Positions 38,102-46,956 of a DNA stretch of 64,000 nt are shown here, in pieces (position 1 is the stretch's first letter; every line of letters starts with the position of its first letter). The DNA is taken from the NCBI RefSeq assembly GCF_000262305.1, contig NC_017910.1, positions 3,782,001 to 3,846,000 on the forward strand, read 5' to 3'. Below the pieces are notes generated by a model. It searched no databases and was not told where the DNA came from. It was given only the letters and a program-made list of their open reading frames with translations. This stretch comes from Shimwellia blattae DSM 4481 = NBRC 105725 (lineage in GTDB: Bacteria > Pseudomonadota > Gammaproteobacteria > Enterobacterales > Enterobacteriaceae). Position numbers and translations under genes: made by a program.

Positions 38102-39836
38102 CCTCCGGGCGGCAGGCATAGCGGACACAAAACCGCTGCCTGCGCCGGTAGGCATAGACATCTTCAACGTGACCGTCGCGGATGCGCTGTTGCAGTGCCC
38201 GCCAGAAGCTGGCCCGGAACAGCTCTCCGTGCATCTCATCAAATAGCGGGGCCACCCGGGGATCGGCACACAGCCAGTGGCGAAACTCCTGCGGGAAGAC
38301 ATCTCCCGGCGCCACGCTGTACCAGGGCTCGCTGGCCAGTTCATCTTCCGGGTAGCGCGCTGGCGGAATATCCCGGAAGTTAACCTCGGTCATGTAGCTG
38401 ATTTCGTCATAATCGTAGAACACCACCCGGCCATGACGGGTAACCCCGAAGTTTTTAAACAGCATATCCCCCGGGAAGATATTGGCCGCCGCCAGCTGGC
38501 GGATGGCATTGCCGTACTCTTCAATGGCATCGCGCCTCTGATCGGGGGAAGCCTGCTCAAGCCACAGATTGAGCGGCACCATCCGCCGCTCAATATACAA
38601 ATGGCTGATTATTACCTGCTCTCCTGAAAAGCGCAGTTTTTCGGGAATGGTCTGCCGGAATAGCGCCAGCAGGGCCGGGCTGATTTGCCGCCGGTCGAGG
38701 GCAAAATTTTCAAACTCCTGAGTGTCGGCCATGCGCCCTACCCGGTCATGCTCTTTCACCAGCTGATAGCAGGCCCGCACATGGGCGGCGCTCATCTCTT
38801 TCTGGGGGGCGAAGTGGTCTTTGATAACCTTAAACACCCGGTCAAAGCCCGGCAGCGTGAACACCAGCATCACCATGCCGCGCACCCCGGGGGCTTCGAT
38901 AAACTGCTCGTCGGTGTGGGCGATATAGTTGAGGTATTCCCGGTAAATTTCGGTCTTACCGTGCTTCTGGCAGCCGATAGCCATATACAGCTCGGCGGTG
39001 GTTTTCCCCGGCAGGATCTCCCGCAGCCACTCGACCGTGGCCGCCGGTAGCGGGGCATAGACCATAAAATAGGAGCGGGCAAAGCCGAATACGATACTGG
39101 CCTCTTCCGGGGTGGTCAGGCAGGTATCAATAAACAGTTCCCCGGCATCGCTGCGGTGTAGCGGCATCAGTAGCGGCAAAACCCCGGTGGGGGTGAACAG
39201 CTTTCCCACCAGCCAGGCGGCTTTGTTACGGTAGAACAGCTCACTGTATATCTGCAGGTGGCTGGTGTTCAGGCCCCGGGGGCCCAGCACCTCTTCCAGG
39301 TGGGCGATAATATACCCGATATCGCGGTCTTTATTTTGCCACGGCAGGCGCAGCGGCAGATCCGTCAGCAGGCGGTTGAGGGTCTGCGCCCAGTTATTGC
39401 CCGGGTAAAAATCTCTCGCTAACGGGCGGGTATGCTGCTGAGCATGGTGCGCCGGCTGGGAGCTGAAGATAAACAGCCGCTCCGGGGTCAGCGCTTTATG
39501 GTCAAATAACCGGCAATAGACTGAATTAAAAAAACTTTCCGCAATTTCAAAACGCGGATAGTCCGGCAGAAGCTGGGTGTAGTGGGCTTTTACCCGCAGC
39601 AGAAAGTCGCTGTCTGTGGCCTGGTCACGGGTCATGCAGCGCAGCTGCTCCGCCACCAGCCCCACATGGTGATCATAGAGGTGAATACGTTTTTTCATCG
39701 CCTGCTGGACGGCGTGCCAGTCAGCCTGCTCAAAGCGCTGCTGGGCACCGGCGGTCACCTCCAGAAAGCGGCCGTACTGGGCATCAAACCCCTGTAGTAT
39801 GGTCTGGGCTATCAGCAACTCCCGCGTTCGCGACAT
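38052..39836 (-). CDS. aceK: Isocitrate dehydrogenase kinase/phosphatase
   Basis: 594 residues (E. coli AceK 578). It switches isocitrate dehydrogenase off by phosphorylation during growth on acetate, sending carbon into the glyoxylate bypass. The nucleotide-binding segment FIEAPGVRGMVMLVFTLPGFDRVFKVIKD, the IERRMVPLN loop and the catalytic FKNFGVTRHGRVVFYDYDE segment are intact. E. coli AceK stops shortly after RFSVRYG; here the frame continues for an extra 20 or so residues (ACRPEASEPRPRQALPLLPPG) through sequence antisense to the end of iclR. Third gene of aceBAK, behind a strong terminator. Confidence 0.96.
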   Translation of the reverse strand: MSRTRELLIAQTILQGFDAQYGRFLEVTAGAQQRFEQADWHAVQQAMKKRIHLYDHHVGLVAEQLRCMTRDQATDSDFLLRVKAHYTQLLPDYPRFEIAESFFNSVYCRLFDHKALTPERLFIFSSQPAHHAQQHTRPLARDFYPGNNWAQTLNRLLTDLPLRLPWQNKDRDIGYIIAHLEEVLGPRGLNTSHLQIYSELFYRNKAAWLVGKLFTPTGVLPLLMPLHRSDAGELFIDTCLTTPEEASIVFGFARSYFMVYAPLPAATVEWLREILPGKTTAELYMAIGCQKHGKTEIYREYLNYIAHTDEQFIEAPGVRGMVMLVFTLPGFDRVFKVIKDHFAPQKEMSAAHVRACYQLVKEHDRVGRMADTQEFENFALDRRQISPALLALFRQTIPEKLRFSGEQVIISHLYIERRMVPLNLWLEQASPDQRRDAIEEYGNAIRQLAAANIFPGDMLFKNFGVTRHGRVVFYDYDEISYMTEVNFRDIPPARYPEDELASEPWYSVAPGDVFPQEFRHWLCADPRVAPLFDEMHGELFRASFWRALQQRIRDGHVEDVYAYRRRQRFCVRYACRPEASEPRPRQALPLLPPG

Positions 39837-39859
39837 CGCACCCCCACTGAATGACAGGC

Positions 39860-39893
39860 AAAAAAAAGCCCCATCCGGCAGCGCGGACGGGGC
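39860..39893 (-). terminator. Intrinsic terminator between aceA and aceK
   Basis: On the minus strand GCCCC-G-TCCG pairs with CGGA-T-GGGGC (complement of 39868-39893), followed by eight T (39860-39867). It lies eight bases past the aceA stop. It should limit readthrough, keeping the kinase/phosphatase far below the two bypass enzymes. Confidence 0.9.
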
Positions 39894-39900
39894 ATGGTTA

Positions 39901-41208
39901 TCAGAACTGGGATTCTTCCGTTGAGCCGGTTAATGCGGTAACCGAAGAGCTGCCCCCCTGAATAATGGTGGTGACTTTATCAAAGTAGCCGGTGCCCACC
40001 TCCTGCTGGTGCGACACAAACGTGTAGCCGTCGCCCGCCCGGGCGAACTCCGGCTGCTGGACCTTCTCAACGTAGTGGCGCATCCCCTCGCCCCGGGCGT
40101 AAGCATGGGCCAGATCAAACATGTTGAACCACATGCTGTGGATCCCCGCCAGGGTAATAAACTGGTATTTGTAGCCCATGTCGGACAGCTCCAGCTGGAA
40201 GCTGGCGATGGTTTTATCATCCAGATTTTTCTTCCAGTTAAACGACGGGGAGCAGTTATACGCCAGCAGTTTACCCGGGTAGCGGGCGTGGATAGCCTGC
40301 GCAAAGCGGCGCGCCAGGGCCAGATCCGGGGTGGAGGTTTCACACCACACCAGATCCGCATACGGGGCATATGCCAGCCCGCGGCTGATGGCCTGCTCGA
40401 TCCCCGCATGGGTGCGGAAGAAGCCTTCGCTGGTGCGCTCCCCGGTAATAAAGGCGTGGTCGGCGGGGTCGCAATCGGAGGTGATCAAATCGGCCGCGTC
40501 GGCGTCTGTCCGGGCTATCAGCAGCGTTGGTACGCCGAGGACATCCGCCGCCAGGCGCGCGGCGACCAGCTTCTGGATAGCTTCCTGGGTCGGCACCAGT
40601 ACCTTGCCACCCATATGGCCACATTTTTTCACGGAGGCCAGCTGATCTTCAAAATGCACCGCTGCGGCCCCGGCCTGGATCATCGCCTTCATCAGCTCAA
40701 AGGCATTCAGCACCCCGCCGAACCCGGCTTCAGCATCTGCCACGATCGGCAGGAAGTAGTCCGTAAAGCGCGGATCATTGCGATCAATGCCCGCAGACCA
40801 CTGGATCTGATCCGCCCGCTGGAAGGTATTATTGATCCGCTCCACCACCGCCGGAACGGAGTTTGCCGGGTAGAGCGACTGATCCGGGTACATGCTGGCG
40901 GCCAGGTTGGCATCTGCCGCCACCTGCCAGCCGGAGAGGTAAATCGCCTCAATACCGGCTTTCGCCTGCTGTAACGCCTGGCCGCCGGTGAGCGCCCCGA
41001 GGCTGTTGATATACCCTTTTTTAGACTCACCATGCAGCAGGCGCCACATCTTCTCAGCCCCCAGCCGGGCCAGGGTGTATTCCGGATTGACAGAACCACG
41101 CAGTTTAACCACCTCTTCGGCACTGTAGGGGCGCCGGATCCCCTCCCAGCGTGGTTGTTTCCAGTCTTGTTCGAGTTGCTGAATTTGCTGAGTACGAGAT
41201 GTTGTCAT
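39901..41208 (-). CDS. aceA: Isocitrate lyase
   Basis: The ATG at 41208, with GGAG upstream, gives 435 residues, one more than E. coli AceA, starting MTTSRTQQIQQLEQDW. It cleaves isocitrate to succinate and glyoxylate. The catalytic cysteine is in SVKKCGHMGGKVLVP (about residue 196). TDADAADLITSDCDP, the ERTSEGFF loop and the YNCSPSFNWKKN segment complete the active site. It forms tetramers in the cytoplasm. It is second in aceBAK, 104 bases after aceB, and regulated with it by IclR. Confidence 0.98.
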   Translation of the reverse strand: MTTSRTQQIQQLEQDWKQPRWEGIRRPYSAEEVVKLRGSVNPEYTLARLGAEKMWRLLHGESKKGYINSLGALTGGQALQQAKAGIEAIYLSGWQVAADANLAASMYPDQSLYPANSVPAVVERINNTFQRADQIQWSAGIDRNDPRFTDYFLPIVADAEAGFGGVLNAFELMKAMIQAGAAAVHFEDQLASVKKCGHMGGKVLVPTQEAIQKLVAARLAADVLGVPTLLIARTDADAADLITSDCDPADHAFITGERTSEGFFRTHAGIEQAISRGLAYAPYADLVWCETSTPDLALARRFAQAIHARYPGKLLAYNCSPSFNWKKNLDDKTIASFQLELSDMGYKYQFITLAGIHSMWFNMFDLAHAYARGEGMRHYVEKVQQPEFARAGDGYTFVSHQQEVGTGYFDKVTTIIQGGSSSVTALTGSTEESQF

Positions 41209-41271
41209 GGCAGATGCTCCGTTTTTGCCCGGGATACCGGGTTTAAGAGGTAGAGTACGCAAACACATAAC

Positions 41272-41290
41272 GGTGCCGGGGCCCGGCACC
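41272..41290 (-). other. Stem-loop between aceB and aceA
   Basis: GGTGCCGG (41272-41279) pairs with CCGGCACC (41283-41290) around a three-base loop. No T tract, so probably an RNA-stability element rather than a terminator. Confidence 0.5.
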
Positions 41291-41312
41291 TTAACCGGCC
41301 ACTGAGGTGGTG

Positions 41313-42911
41313 TTATGCCAGTAGCCGGTAACCCGGCAGGGTCAGGAAGTCGATAAGCTCATCTGAGGTGGTTATCTGCTCCATCAGCCGGGCGGCATCG
41401 TCAAAGCGCCCGGCGGCAAAGCGGGCGTCGCCCACTTCCCGGCGGATAACCTGCATTTCTTCACCCAGCATGGTGCGAAACAGCGCCTTTGTGACCGGCT
41501 CACCGGTATTGAGCGTTTTGTTATGGCGGATCCACTGCCAGATAGACGTGCGGGAGATTTCCGCCGTGGCGGCGTCTTCCATCAGCCCGTAGATAGGCAC
41601 GCAGCCATTGCCGGAGATCCAGGCTTCGATGTACTGCACCGCCACGCGGATATTGGCACGCATGCCCGCTTCGGTACGCTCTCCCGGGCATGGCTCCAGC
41701 AGCTGTGCGGCGCTAATCGGCGCGTCTTCTTCCCGACGGACATCCAGCTGGTTTTTACGCGCGCCTAATACCTGGTTAAACACCGCCATGGCGGTATCTG
41801 CCAGCCCCGGGTGCGCCACCCAGGTGCCGTCATGACCATTGCGGGCTTCAAGGGATTTATCGGCGGTGACCTTCTCCAGCACCTGGCGGTTTTGCGCCTC
41901 GTCTTTGCTGGGAATAAAGGCCGCCATACCGCCCATGGCAAAGGCGCCGCGTTTATGGCAGGTTTTGATCAGCAGGCGCGAGTAAGCGCTCAGGAAGGGC
42001 TGCTCCATGGTGACGCTCTGGCGATCCGGCAGTACCCGGTCCGGGTAATTTTTCAGTGTTTTGATATAGCTGAAGATATAGTCCCAGCGCCCGCAGTTCA
42101 GCCCCACAATGTGGTCACGCATGGCGTGCAGAATTTCGTCCATCTGGAACACGGCGGGCAGTGTTTCGATAAGCAAAGTGGCTTTAATGGTGCCGCGCGG
42201 CAGCGAGAAGCGATCTTCAGTAAAGCTGAACACTTCGCTCCACCAGGCCGCCTCCTGCCAGGACTGGGTCTTCGGCAGGTAAAAATAGGGCCCGCTGCCC
42301 TTTGCCAGCAGGGCCTGGTAGTTGTGGTAAAAGTAGAGTCCGAAGTCAAACAAACTGCCGGGGATCGGCGCATCCCGCCAGCTTACGTGTTTTTCCGGCA
42401 GGTGCAGGCCGCGCACCCGGCAGATAAGCACCGCCGGATCTGGCTTCAGCTGGTAAATTTTCCCGGTCTCACTGGTGTAGCTGATGGTGCCGTTCACCGC
42501 ATCGCGCAGGTTGATTTGCCCCTCCAGCACCTTTTGCCAGCCGGGGGCCAGGGAGTCTTCAAAATCGGCCATAAAGACTTTTACATTGGCATTGAGCGCG
42601 TTGATCACCATTTTGCGCTCTACCGGGCCGGTTATCTCTACCCGACGATCCTGTAAATCCGCGGGAATGCCGCGAATGCGCCAGTCACCGTTTCTGATGG
42701 AAGCCGTTTCCGAAATAAAATCCGGCAATTTCCCCTGATCGATAGCCTGCTGTTCCCGCTGGCGGGCCGCCAGTAACTGATTGCGCCCGGGCGTAAAGCG
42801 CGCCACCAGGTCGGCAATAAAATCCACCGCGCCTGGCGTCAGTACCTGGCGCTCCAGCTCCCCCTCTGGCTGGTGAAACATGATCTCTTCGTTAGTAGCC
42901 TGTTGTGTCAT
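41313..42911 (-). CDS. aceB: Malate synthase A
   Basis: The ATG at 42911 after GGGGAG gives 532 residues (E. coli AceB 533), starting MTQQATNEEIMFHQPEGE. It condenses glyoxylate with acetyl-CoA to malate. Active-site and family segments are present: VKVFMADFEDSLAP, RVRGLHLPEKHV, KATLLIETLPAVFQMDEILHAMRDHIVGLNCGRWDYIFSY, and the C-terminal catalytic aspartate in ISGNGCVPIYGLMEDAATAEISR. First gene of the glyoxylate operon; the IclR operator lies 100 to 125 bases upstream. Confidence 0.98.
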   Translation of the reverse strand: MTQQATNEEIMFHQPEGELERQVLTPGAVDFIADLVARFTPGRNQLLAARQREQQAIDQGKLPDFISETASIRNGDWRIRGIPADLQDRRVEITGPVERKMVINALNANVKVFMADFEDSLAPGWQKVLEGQINLRDAVNGTISYTSETGKIYQLKPDPAVLICRVRGLHLPEKHVSWRDAPIPGSLFDFGLYFYHNYQALLAKGSGPYFYLPKTQSWQEAAWWSEVFSFTEDRFSLPRGTIKATLLIETLPAVFQMDEILHAMRDHIVGLNCGRWDYIFSYIKTLKNYPDRVLPDRQSVTMEQPFLSAYSRLLIKTCHKRGAFAMGGMAAFIPSKDEAQNRQVLEKVTADKSLEARNGHDGTWVAHPGLADTAMAVFNQVLGARKNQLDVRREEDAPISAAQLLEPCPGERTEAGMRANIRVAVQYIEAWISGNGCVPIYGLMEDAATAEISRTSIWQWIRHNKTLNTGEPVTKALFRTMLGEEMQVIRREVGDARFAAGRFDDAARLMEQITTSDELIDFLTLPGYRLLA

Positions 42912-43010
42912 GACTGGTTCTCCCCTGACAACCGTTCCCGTTTGCTGATCCGCCTGTGGATCAGTGCGCACTTTTCACTCAACACAACTAAGCCTAATTC
43001 AGAAATCAAA

Positions 43011-43034
43011 AAAATCAAAAACGGTTTCCATTTT
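43011..43034 (-). promoter_or_regulatory. Likely IclR operator of aceBAK
   Basis: On the minus strand the segment reads AAAATGGAAACCGTTTTTGA and then TTTT. It closely follows the E. coli aceB IclR site (AAATGGAAA-N2-GTTTTTGATTTT). The remainder of the 300-base gap between aceB and the LysR gene is AT-rich; no further sites are assigned. Confidence 0.65.
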
Positions 43035-43212
43035 CACAATAAAAATGATTTAACGCGATGATTAATATGGTGATTTATTTTTACCGGATTGGTAACTGGT
43101 TTTCAGTTGCTGAATGGTTACGGCAGGTGACCAACGAAACGACACGTTAATCCAATACGCCCGGCAGCGCAGTATTTACTATGGGCAGATAGCGATCAGC
43201 AAAGAGGCCACC

Positions 43213-44115
43213 ATGCGTAACGAGCTGGATTTGAAGATGCTGTATTTCTTTCGTGCGCTGTATCTGAGCGGCAATGTCTCCCAGGCTTCTGATCAGCTGG
43301 CCCTGAGCCAGCCCTCAGGCAGCCTGTTATTAAAACGCCTGCGCGAAGAGTTTAACGATATGCTGTTTGTCCGGGCGGGCCAGAAAATGGCGCCAACCCC
43401 CGCCGCACAGCAGATCTTTGCCACGGTATCGGCCATTCTGGATCTGGTGGATAACCAGCTGGATACCTCACTGCCGTTTGATCCCGTCACCAGCCAGCGC
43501 CGCTTTACCCTGGCTATGGCAGATATCAGCCAGATGACCCTGATCCCCCGGCTGCTGGCCCTGTGTAAGCAGCAGGGTGCCCACCAGATCCAGTTTGCCA
43601 TCCGGGAGATTGACGACGGGCTCTACGCACAGCTGGAGTCGGGTGAAATCAACCTGGCTATCGGTTATTTAACGGATCTGCCGGACAGTTTTTACCAGCA
43701 GCGCCTGTTTGATGAGCACTATGTCTGCCTGAGCAGCGCGGTGCACCCGCGGATTCAGCAGGCGCCGGATTTGTCTGCCTGGCGCAGGGAGCGGCATGTG
43801 ATGGTGCGTGGAGACGGCTCAGGACATGCCGATACGGAGCGCTACCTGATGCGCCACGGCATTGAGCCACAGATAGCCATGATCGTGCCAAACTTTCTCG
43901 GGGTGGGGGGAATTGTCGCCAGCAGTGAGTTGCTGGCAACAGTGCCCGGGCAGGTGGCGGCCTGGTTTTCCGCATCTTCGGCCTGTATCGCCTGGCCGCT
44001 GCCGGTGCCGTTCCCCTCTTTTACCATTCGCCAGGTATGGCACCAGCGTTATCACCACGATCCCGGGCTAATCTGGCTGCGCCAGCAGTTATCCCGGCTT
44101 AGTCAGGCAGGCTGA
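43213..44115 (+). CDS. LysR-family transcriptional regulator
   Basis: The ATG at 43213, with AGAGG upstream, gives 300 residues. The N-terminal winged helix is clear (LDLKMLYFFRALYLSGNVSQASDQLALSQPSGSLLLKRL), followed by the PBP2-like effector domain (RRFTLAMADISQMTLIPRLLALC, LAIGYLTDLPDSFYQQRLFDEHYVCLSS). It belongs to the NodD/LeuO/SyrM-like side of the family, to which many aromatic-compound regulators belong. It converges on a decarboxylase gene, overlapping its end by 17 bases. The pairing suggests, but does not prove, that it controls that gene. Neither gene is at this site in E. coli. Specific target unknown. Confidence 0.88.
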   Translation: MRNELDLKMLYFFRALYLSGNVSQASDQLALSQPSGSLLLKRLREEFNDMLFVRAGQKMAPTPAAQQIFATVSAILDLVDNQLDTSLPFDPVTSQRRFTLAMADISQMTLIPRLLALCKQQGAHQIQFAIREIDDGLYAQLESGEINLAIGYLTDLPDSFYQQRLFDEHYVCLSSAVHPRIQQAPDLSAWRRERHVMVRGDGSGHADTERYLMRHGIEPQIAMIVPNFLGVGGIVASSELLATVPGQVAAWFSASSACIAWPLPVPFPSFTIRQVWHQRYHHDPGLIWLRQQLSRLSQAG

Positions 44116-45097
44116 AGATCCGCCGGGCTGTACCGCAGGCAATGGCCTGTTTCACCACGGGATCCAGAGTCAGCGGATCGAACCAGCCCGCCGCTTCGTG
44201 CATATCTTCATAAGGGTAATCGACAGAGAACATGACCCGGTCAGCCCCCATCACTTCAATGGCATTATGCAGGGCGCTGGTTGTAAAGTGGCCGCTGGTG
44301 GTGACATAGAAATTATTCACCAGGTAGTCTGTCAGCGGGCGCTGATTTGCCCCGAGGCCGATCCCTTCATGCTGTTTTTTCAGGCGGTGTTCAGTACGCG
44401 GCAGCAGGTGTGTCAGCCCTTCCCCCAGGTGGCCCAGAATCACGGTTAAATTCGGGTAACGGTCGAACAGTCCGCTCATCATCAGGCGAATGGCATGAAC
44501 GGCGGTTTCTGGGGCAAAGCCCCACGCTGAGCCAATCAGGCTCTCATAACCGCGATAAATACCGCAGGCTGACGGCAGAGGCTCACGGGGGTGCAGGTAA
44601 ACCGGCACATTCAGCTCGCTGACTTTCTGCCAGAAGACCTCCACGGAGGGAGAGTCCAGATAGCGGGTTGCACCGGCGTCGTCCATATTGGTGTAGCCGT
44701 TGATCAGCGCCCCTTTCATGCCCAGTTTTTTTACCGCGCGCTCCAGTTCATCGGCCGCGGCCTGAGGGTTTTGTAGCGCCACTGTCGCAAAGGCGCTAAA
44801 GCGATCCGGGTGGGGCTGCACGAAATACCGGGCAATGTAGTCGTTGGTACTGGTGGCAAACTCGGTGGCGGCAGCGGCATCCAGTATCGACTGAGCGCCG
44901 GGTGAGGTCAGCGATAAAATCGCGTGGCGAATCCCGCAGGCATCCATATCCTGCAGGCGCAGGTCGGTCTCCAGCAGGCGTTTTTCAACATCTGCCATAT
45001 AAGTGCGTCCATTACGTAATGCTTCGCCCGTGGCATCCCACAGACGATTATTTTGCGCGGTGGAGAGGTGCTCTTCTAATGCGATTTTTCCTTTCAT
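44099..45097 (-). CDS. Amidohydrolase-family decarboxylase (gamma-resorcylate type)
   Basis: The ATG at 45097, eight bases after GAGG, gives 332 residues starting MKGKIALEEHLS. It belongs to the ACMSD-like amidohydrolases and follows gamma-resorcylate (2,6-dihydroxybenzoate) decarboxylases along its length. Metal ligands known in that enzyme are all present: Glu8 and His10 (ALEEH), the histidine of PVYLHPR, the histidine of VILGHLGEGL, and the aspartate of MFSVDYPYED. Expected activity is reversible non-oxidative decarboxylation of a hydroxybenzoate in the cytoplasm; the exact substrate is inference. It lies between aceB and metA beside a convergent LysR regulator. Confidence 0.85.
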   Translation of the reverse strand: MKGKIALEEHLSTAQNNRLWDATGEALRNGRTYMADVEKRLLETDLRLQDMDACGIRHAILSLTSPGAQSILDAAAATEFATSTNDYIARYFVQPHPDRFSAFATVALQNPQAAADELERAVKKLGMKGALINGYTNMDDAGATRYLDSPSVEVFWQKVSELNVPVYLHPREPLPSACGIYRGYESLIGSAWGFAPETAVHAIRLMMSGLFDRYPNLTVILGHLGEGLTHLLPRTEHRLKKQHEGIGLGANQRPLTDYLVNNFYVTTSGHFTTSALHNAIEVMGADRVMFSVDYPYEDMHEAAGWFDPLTLDPVVKQAIACGTARRIFSLPD

Positions 45098-45197
45098 GAC
45101 CATAGCCTCATATACAGTACGTGTCGGACAGACAATACGACGCGCAGGCCCGGGCAGGCCATACGGCCAGGGTTATAGTCACTATCAGTATCTTTAA

Positions 45198-45220
45198 TAC
45201 CCCCCGGCTGGCGGGGGGTA
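45198..45220 (-). terminator. Probable terminator after metA
   Basis: TACCCCCC (45198-45205) and GGGGGGTA (45213-45220) pair around a seven-base loop. On the minus strand only a short ATTAAAG follows, so it is a weak intrinsic terminator. Confidence 0.5.
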
Positions 45221-45228
45221 GCCGGGGG

Positions 45229-46158
45229 TTAGTCCAGGGTGGGGTTCATCTGGCGCAGATCGTAAGGGGTTATCTGGTAGACATAGTAGTTCAGCCAGTT
45301 GGTGAACAGCAGGTTGCCGTGGCTGCGCCAGGTGGCCCGGGGTTTTTTCTGCGGATCGTTCCCCGGGAAGTAGCGATGGGGCAATTGCGGGTTCAGCCCC
45401 GCGTCCAGATCGCGAAAATACTCTCCGGCAAGTGTCAGCGCATCATACTCCGGGTGGCCGGTCACAAAAGCCAGGCGTTTGTCCGGGCTGGCAAACAGGT
45501 AGGCGTCCCCCTCTTCTGATTCGGCGAAAATCTCGAGATCGGTATATTCGCGGATCAGCGCTGCGGGGAAGTCCGCATAGCGGGAGTGCGGTGCCAGGAA
45601 AGCGTCGTCAAACCCTCTGGTCAGCAGCGCGTGAGGGTGGGAGATATAGTGCTCATAAACCCCGGAGATCTTCTCTTTGCGGGTCTGTTTAGGGATGCCG
45701 TACAGGATATTCAGCGCGGCCTGAACCGCCCAGCAGACACACAGGGTTGAGGTGACGTGATCTTTCGCCCACTCCAGTACCCGGGTTATCTGCGGCCAGT
45801 AAGCCACATCATCAAACTCGACCAGCCCGAGCGGCGCGCCGGTCACGATCAGGCCATCATAATTTTCATTCTGGATATCTTCAAAATCACAGTAGAAGGT
45901 ATCCAGGTGCTCTGCGGGCGTATTGCGGGATTCCCGGTGGTCAATGCGCAGCAGGCGGATATCCAGTTGCAGCGGCGAGTTGGACAGCAGGCGCAGAAAC
46001 TGATTTTCGGTTTCAATCTTTTTCGGCATCAGATTAAGGATCAGGACTTTTAGCGGGCGGATCTCCTGCCCGCTGGCCCGTGATGTTGTCATCACAAAGA
46101 CGTTTTCCTGGCGCAGAAAATTGACCGCGGGTAATTCGTCCGGAACCCTGATTGGCAT
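45229..46158 (-). CDS. metA: Homoserine O-succinyltransferase
   Basis: The ATG at 46158 gives 309 residues, exactly E. coli MetA, starting MPIRVPDELPAVNFL. It succinylates homoserine, the first step committed to methionine. The acyl-enzyme cysteine is in CVCWAVQAALN (Cys142 in E. coli), and the catalytic His/Glu pair is in FVTGHPEYD. The C-terminus YYVYQITPYDLRQMNPTLD is conserved. Four tandem MetJ boxes lie directly upstream. In E. coli MetA is also heat-labile and protease-controlled. Confidence 0.98.
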   Translation of the reverse strand: MPIRVPDELPAVNFLRQENVFVMTTSRASGQEIRPLKVLILNLMPKKIETENQFLRLLSNSPLQLDIRLLRIDHRESRNTPAEHLDTFYCDFEDIQNENYDGLIVTGAPLGLVEFDDVAYWPQITRVLEWAKDHVTSTLCVCWAVQAALNILYGIPKQTRKEKISGVYEHYISHPHALLTRGFDDAFLAPHSRYADFPAALIREYTDLEIFAESEEGDAYLFASPDKRLAFVTGHPEYDALTLAGEYFRDLDAGLNPQLPHRYFPGNDPQKKPRATWRSHGNLLFTNWLNYYVYQITPYDLRQMNPTLD

Positions 46159-46176
46159 AACCTTAACCCTCACTAC

Positions 46177-46208
46177 ATACGTTTAAACGTTTAGACATCC
46201 AGATAGCT
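46177..46208 (-). promoter_or_regulatory. Tandem MetJ operator (met boxes) of metA
   Basis: Four adjoining 8-mers resemble the met box AGACGTCT: ATACGTTT (46177), AAACGTTT (46185), AGACATCC (46193) and AGATAGCT (46201). The first ends just 18 bases from the metA start. MetJ with S-adenosylmethionine would repress here. Confidence 0.8.
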
Positions 46209-46315
46209 GAAGATAACTATAATCTGTGCGAATGTCGAGACTTCAGGCAAAACGTGAAAATGTTTCACGACGCGGCTTTCGGTAGAATACCGAAAATAAA
46301 CCGCAAGGGAAGAAG

Positions 46316-46768
46316 ATGCAAAAGATGCAAATACGCCGCGCACGCGATGATGAAGGCCCGCAGCTGGTCGCCCTGTGGGGTGCTGCCGTGGATGCCACCC
46401 ATCATTTTTTATCACCGGCGGACAGGGTTGCTATCGGTGAGCAGGTGGCGCAGTTTTTACCCCAGGCGCCGCTGTGGGTCGCCGTGAGTGAACAGGATAT
46501 TCCGCTGGGTTTTATGCTGCTGGCAGATCAACATATGGAAGCGCTGTTTGTCGATCCGCAGTGGCACGGTAAAGGGGTGGGGAGTTTGCTGCTTGATCAC
46601 GCCATCACCTTATGCCCGGCGCTGACCACCGATGTGAATGAGCAGAACCGGGCTGCGCTGGCATTTTATCTGGCGCAGGGGTTTGAGATAACCGGACGGT
46701 CGCAGACAGACAGCGCAGGGCGCGCCTATCCGCTGCTGCATTTACGCTACCGGGGGTCAGAGGAGTAA
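46316..46768 (+). CDS. yjaB: GNAT family N-acetyltransferase YjaB
   Basis: 150 residues (E. coli YjaB 147). The ATG at 46316 follows GGGAAGAAG; a second ATG three codons later is possible. It has the GNAT fold: IRRARDDEGPQLVALWGAAVDATHHFL at the start, the acetyl-CoA loop LFVDPQWHGKGVGSLLLDHA near 78-97 and the C-terminal VNEQNRAALAFYLAQGFEITGRS. The natural acceptor is unknown. It lies between metA and the rRNA operon as in E. coli, but yjaA is missing. Confidence 0.93.
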   Translation: MQKMQIRRARDDEGPQLVALWGAAVDATHHFLSPADRVAIGEQVAQFLPQAPLWVAVSEQDIPLGFMLLADQHMEALFVDPQWHGKGVGSLLLDHAITLCPALTTDVNEQNRAALAFYLAQGFEITGRSQTDSAGRAYPLLHLRYRGSEE

Positions 46769-46790
46769 TGCTGACCGACAAACTGAAATT

Positions 46791-46830
46791 AAACGAAAAA
46801 AGCCCTGTCTTCCGACAGGGCTCTTTCGTT
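46791..46830 (-). terminator. rRNA operon terminator
   Basis: On the minus strand, just past the 5S gene: AAACGAAAGA, then GCCCTGTC-GGAA-GACAGGGC (complement of 46802-46821), then TTTTTTCGTTT. The flanking AAACGAAA/TTTCGTTT extend the stem. It probably also stops yjaB transcription from the other side. Confidence 0.92.
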
Positions 46831-46836
46831 TAATTA

Positions 46837-46956
46837 AAGCCTGGCAGTTCCCTACTCTCGCATGGGGAGACCCCACACTACCATCGGCGCTACGGCGTTT
46901 CACTTCTGAGTTCGGCATGGGGTCAGGTGGGACCACCGCGCTACGGCCGCCAGGCA
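46837..46956 (-). rRNA. rrf: 5S ribosomal RNA
   Basis: The minus strand begins TGCCTGGCGGCCGTAGCGCG and ends GGGAACTGCCAGGCTT, 120 bases, nearly identical to E. coli 5S rRNA. Ends were placed by pairing of the terminal TGCCTGGC/GCCAGGC helix. It follows 23S by about 210 bases, with no tRNA between them or distal to it. Confidence 0.95.
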
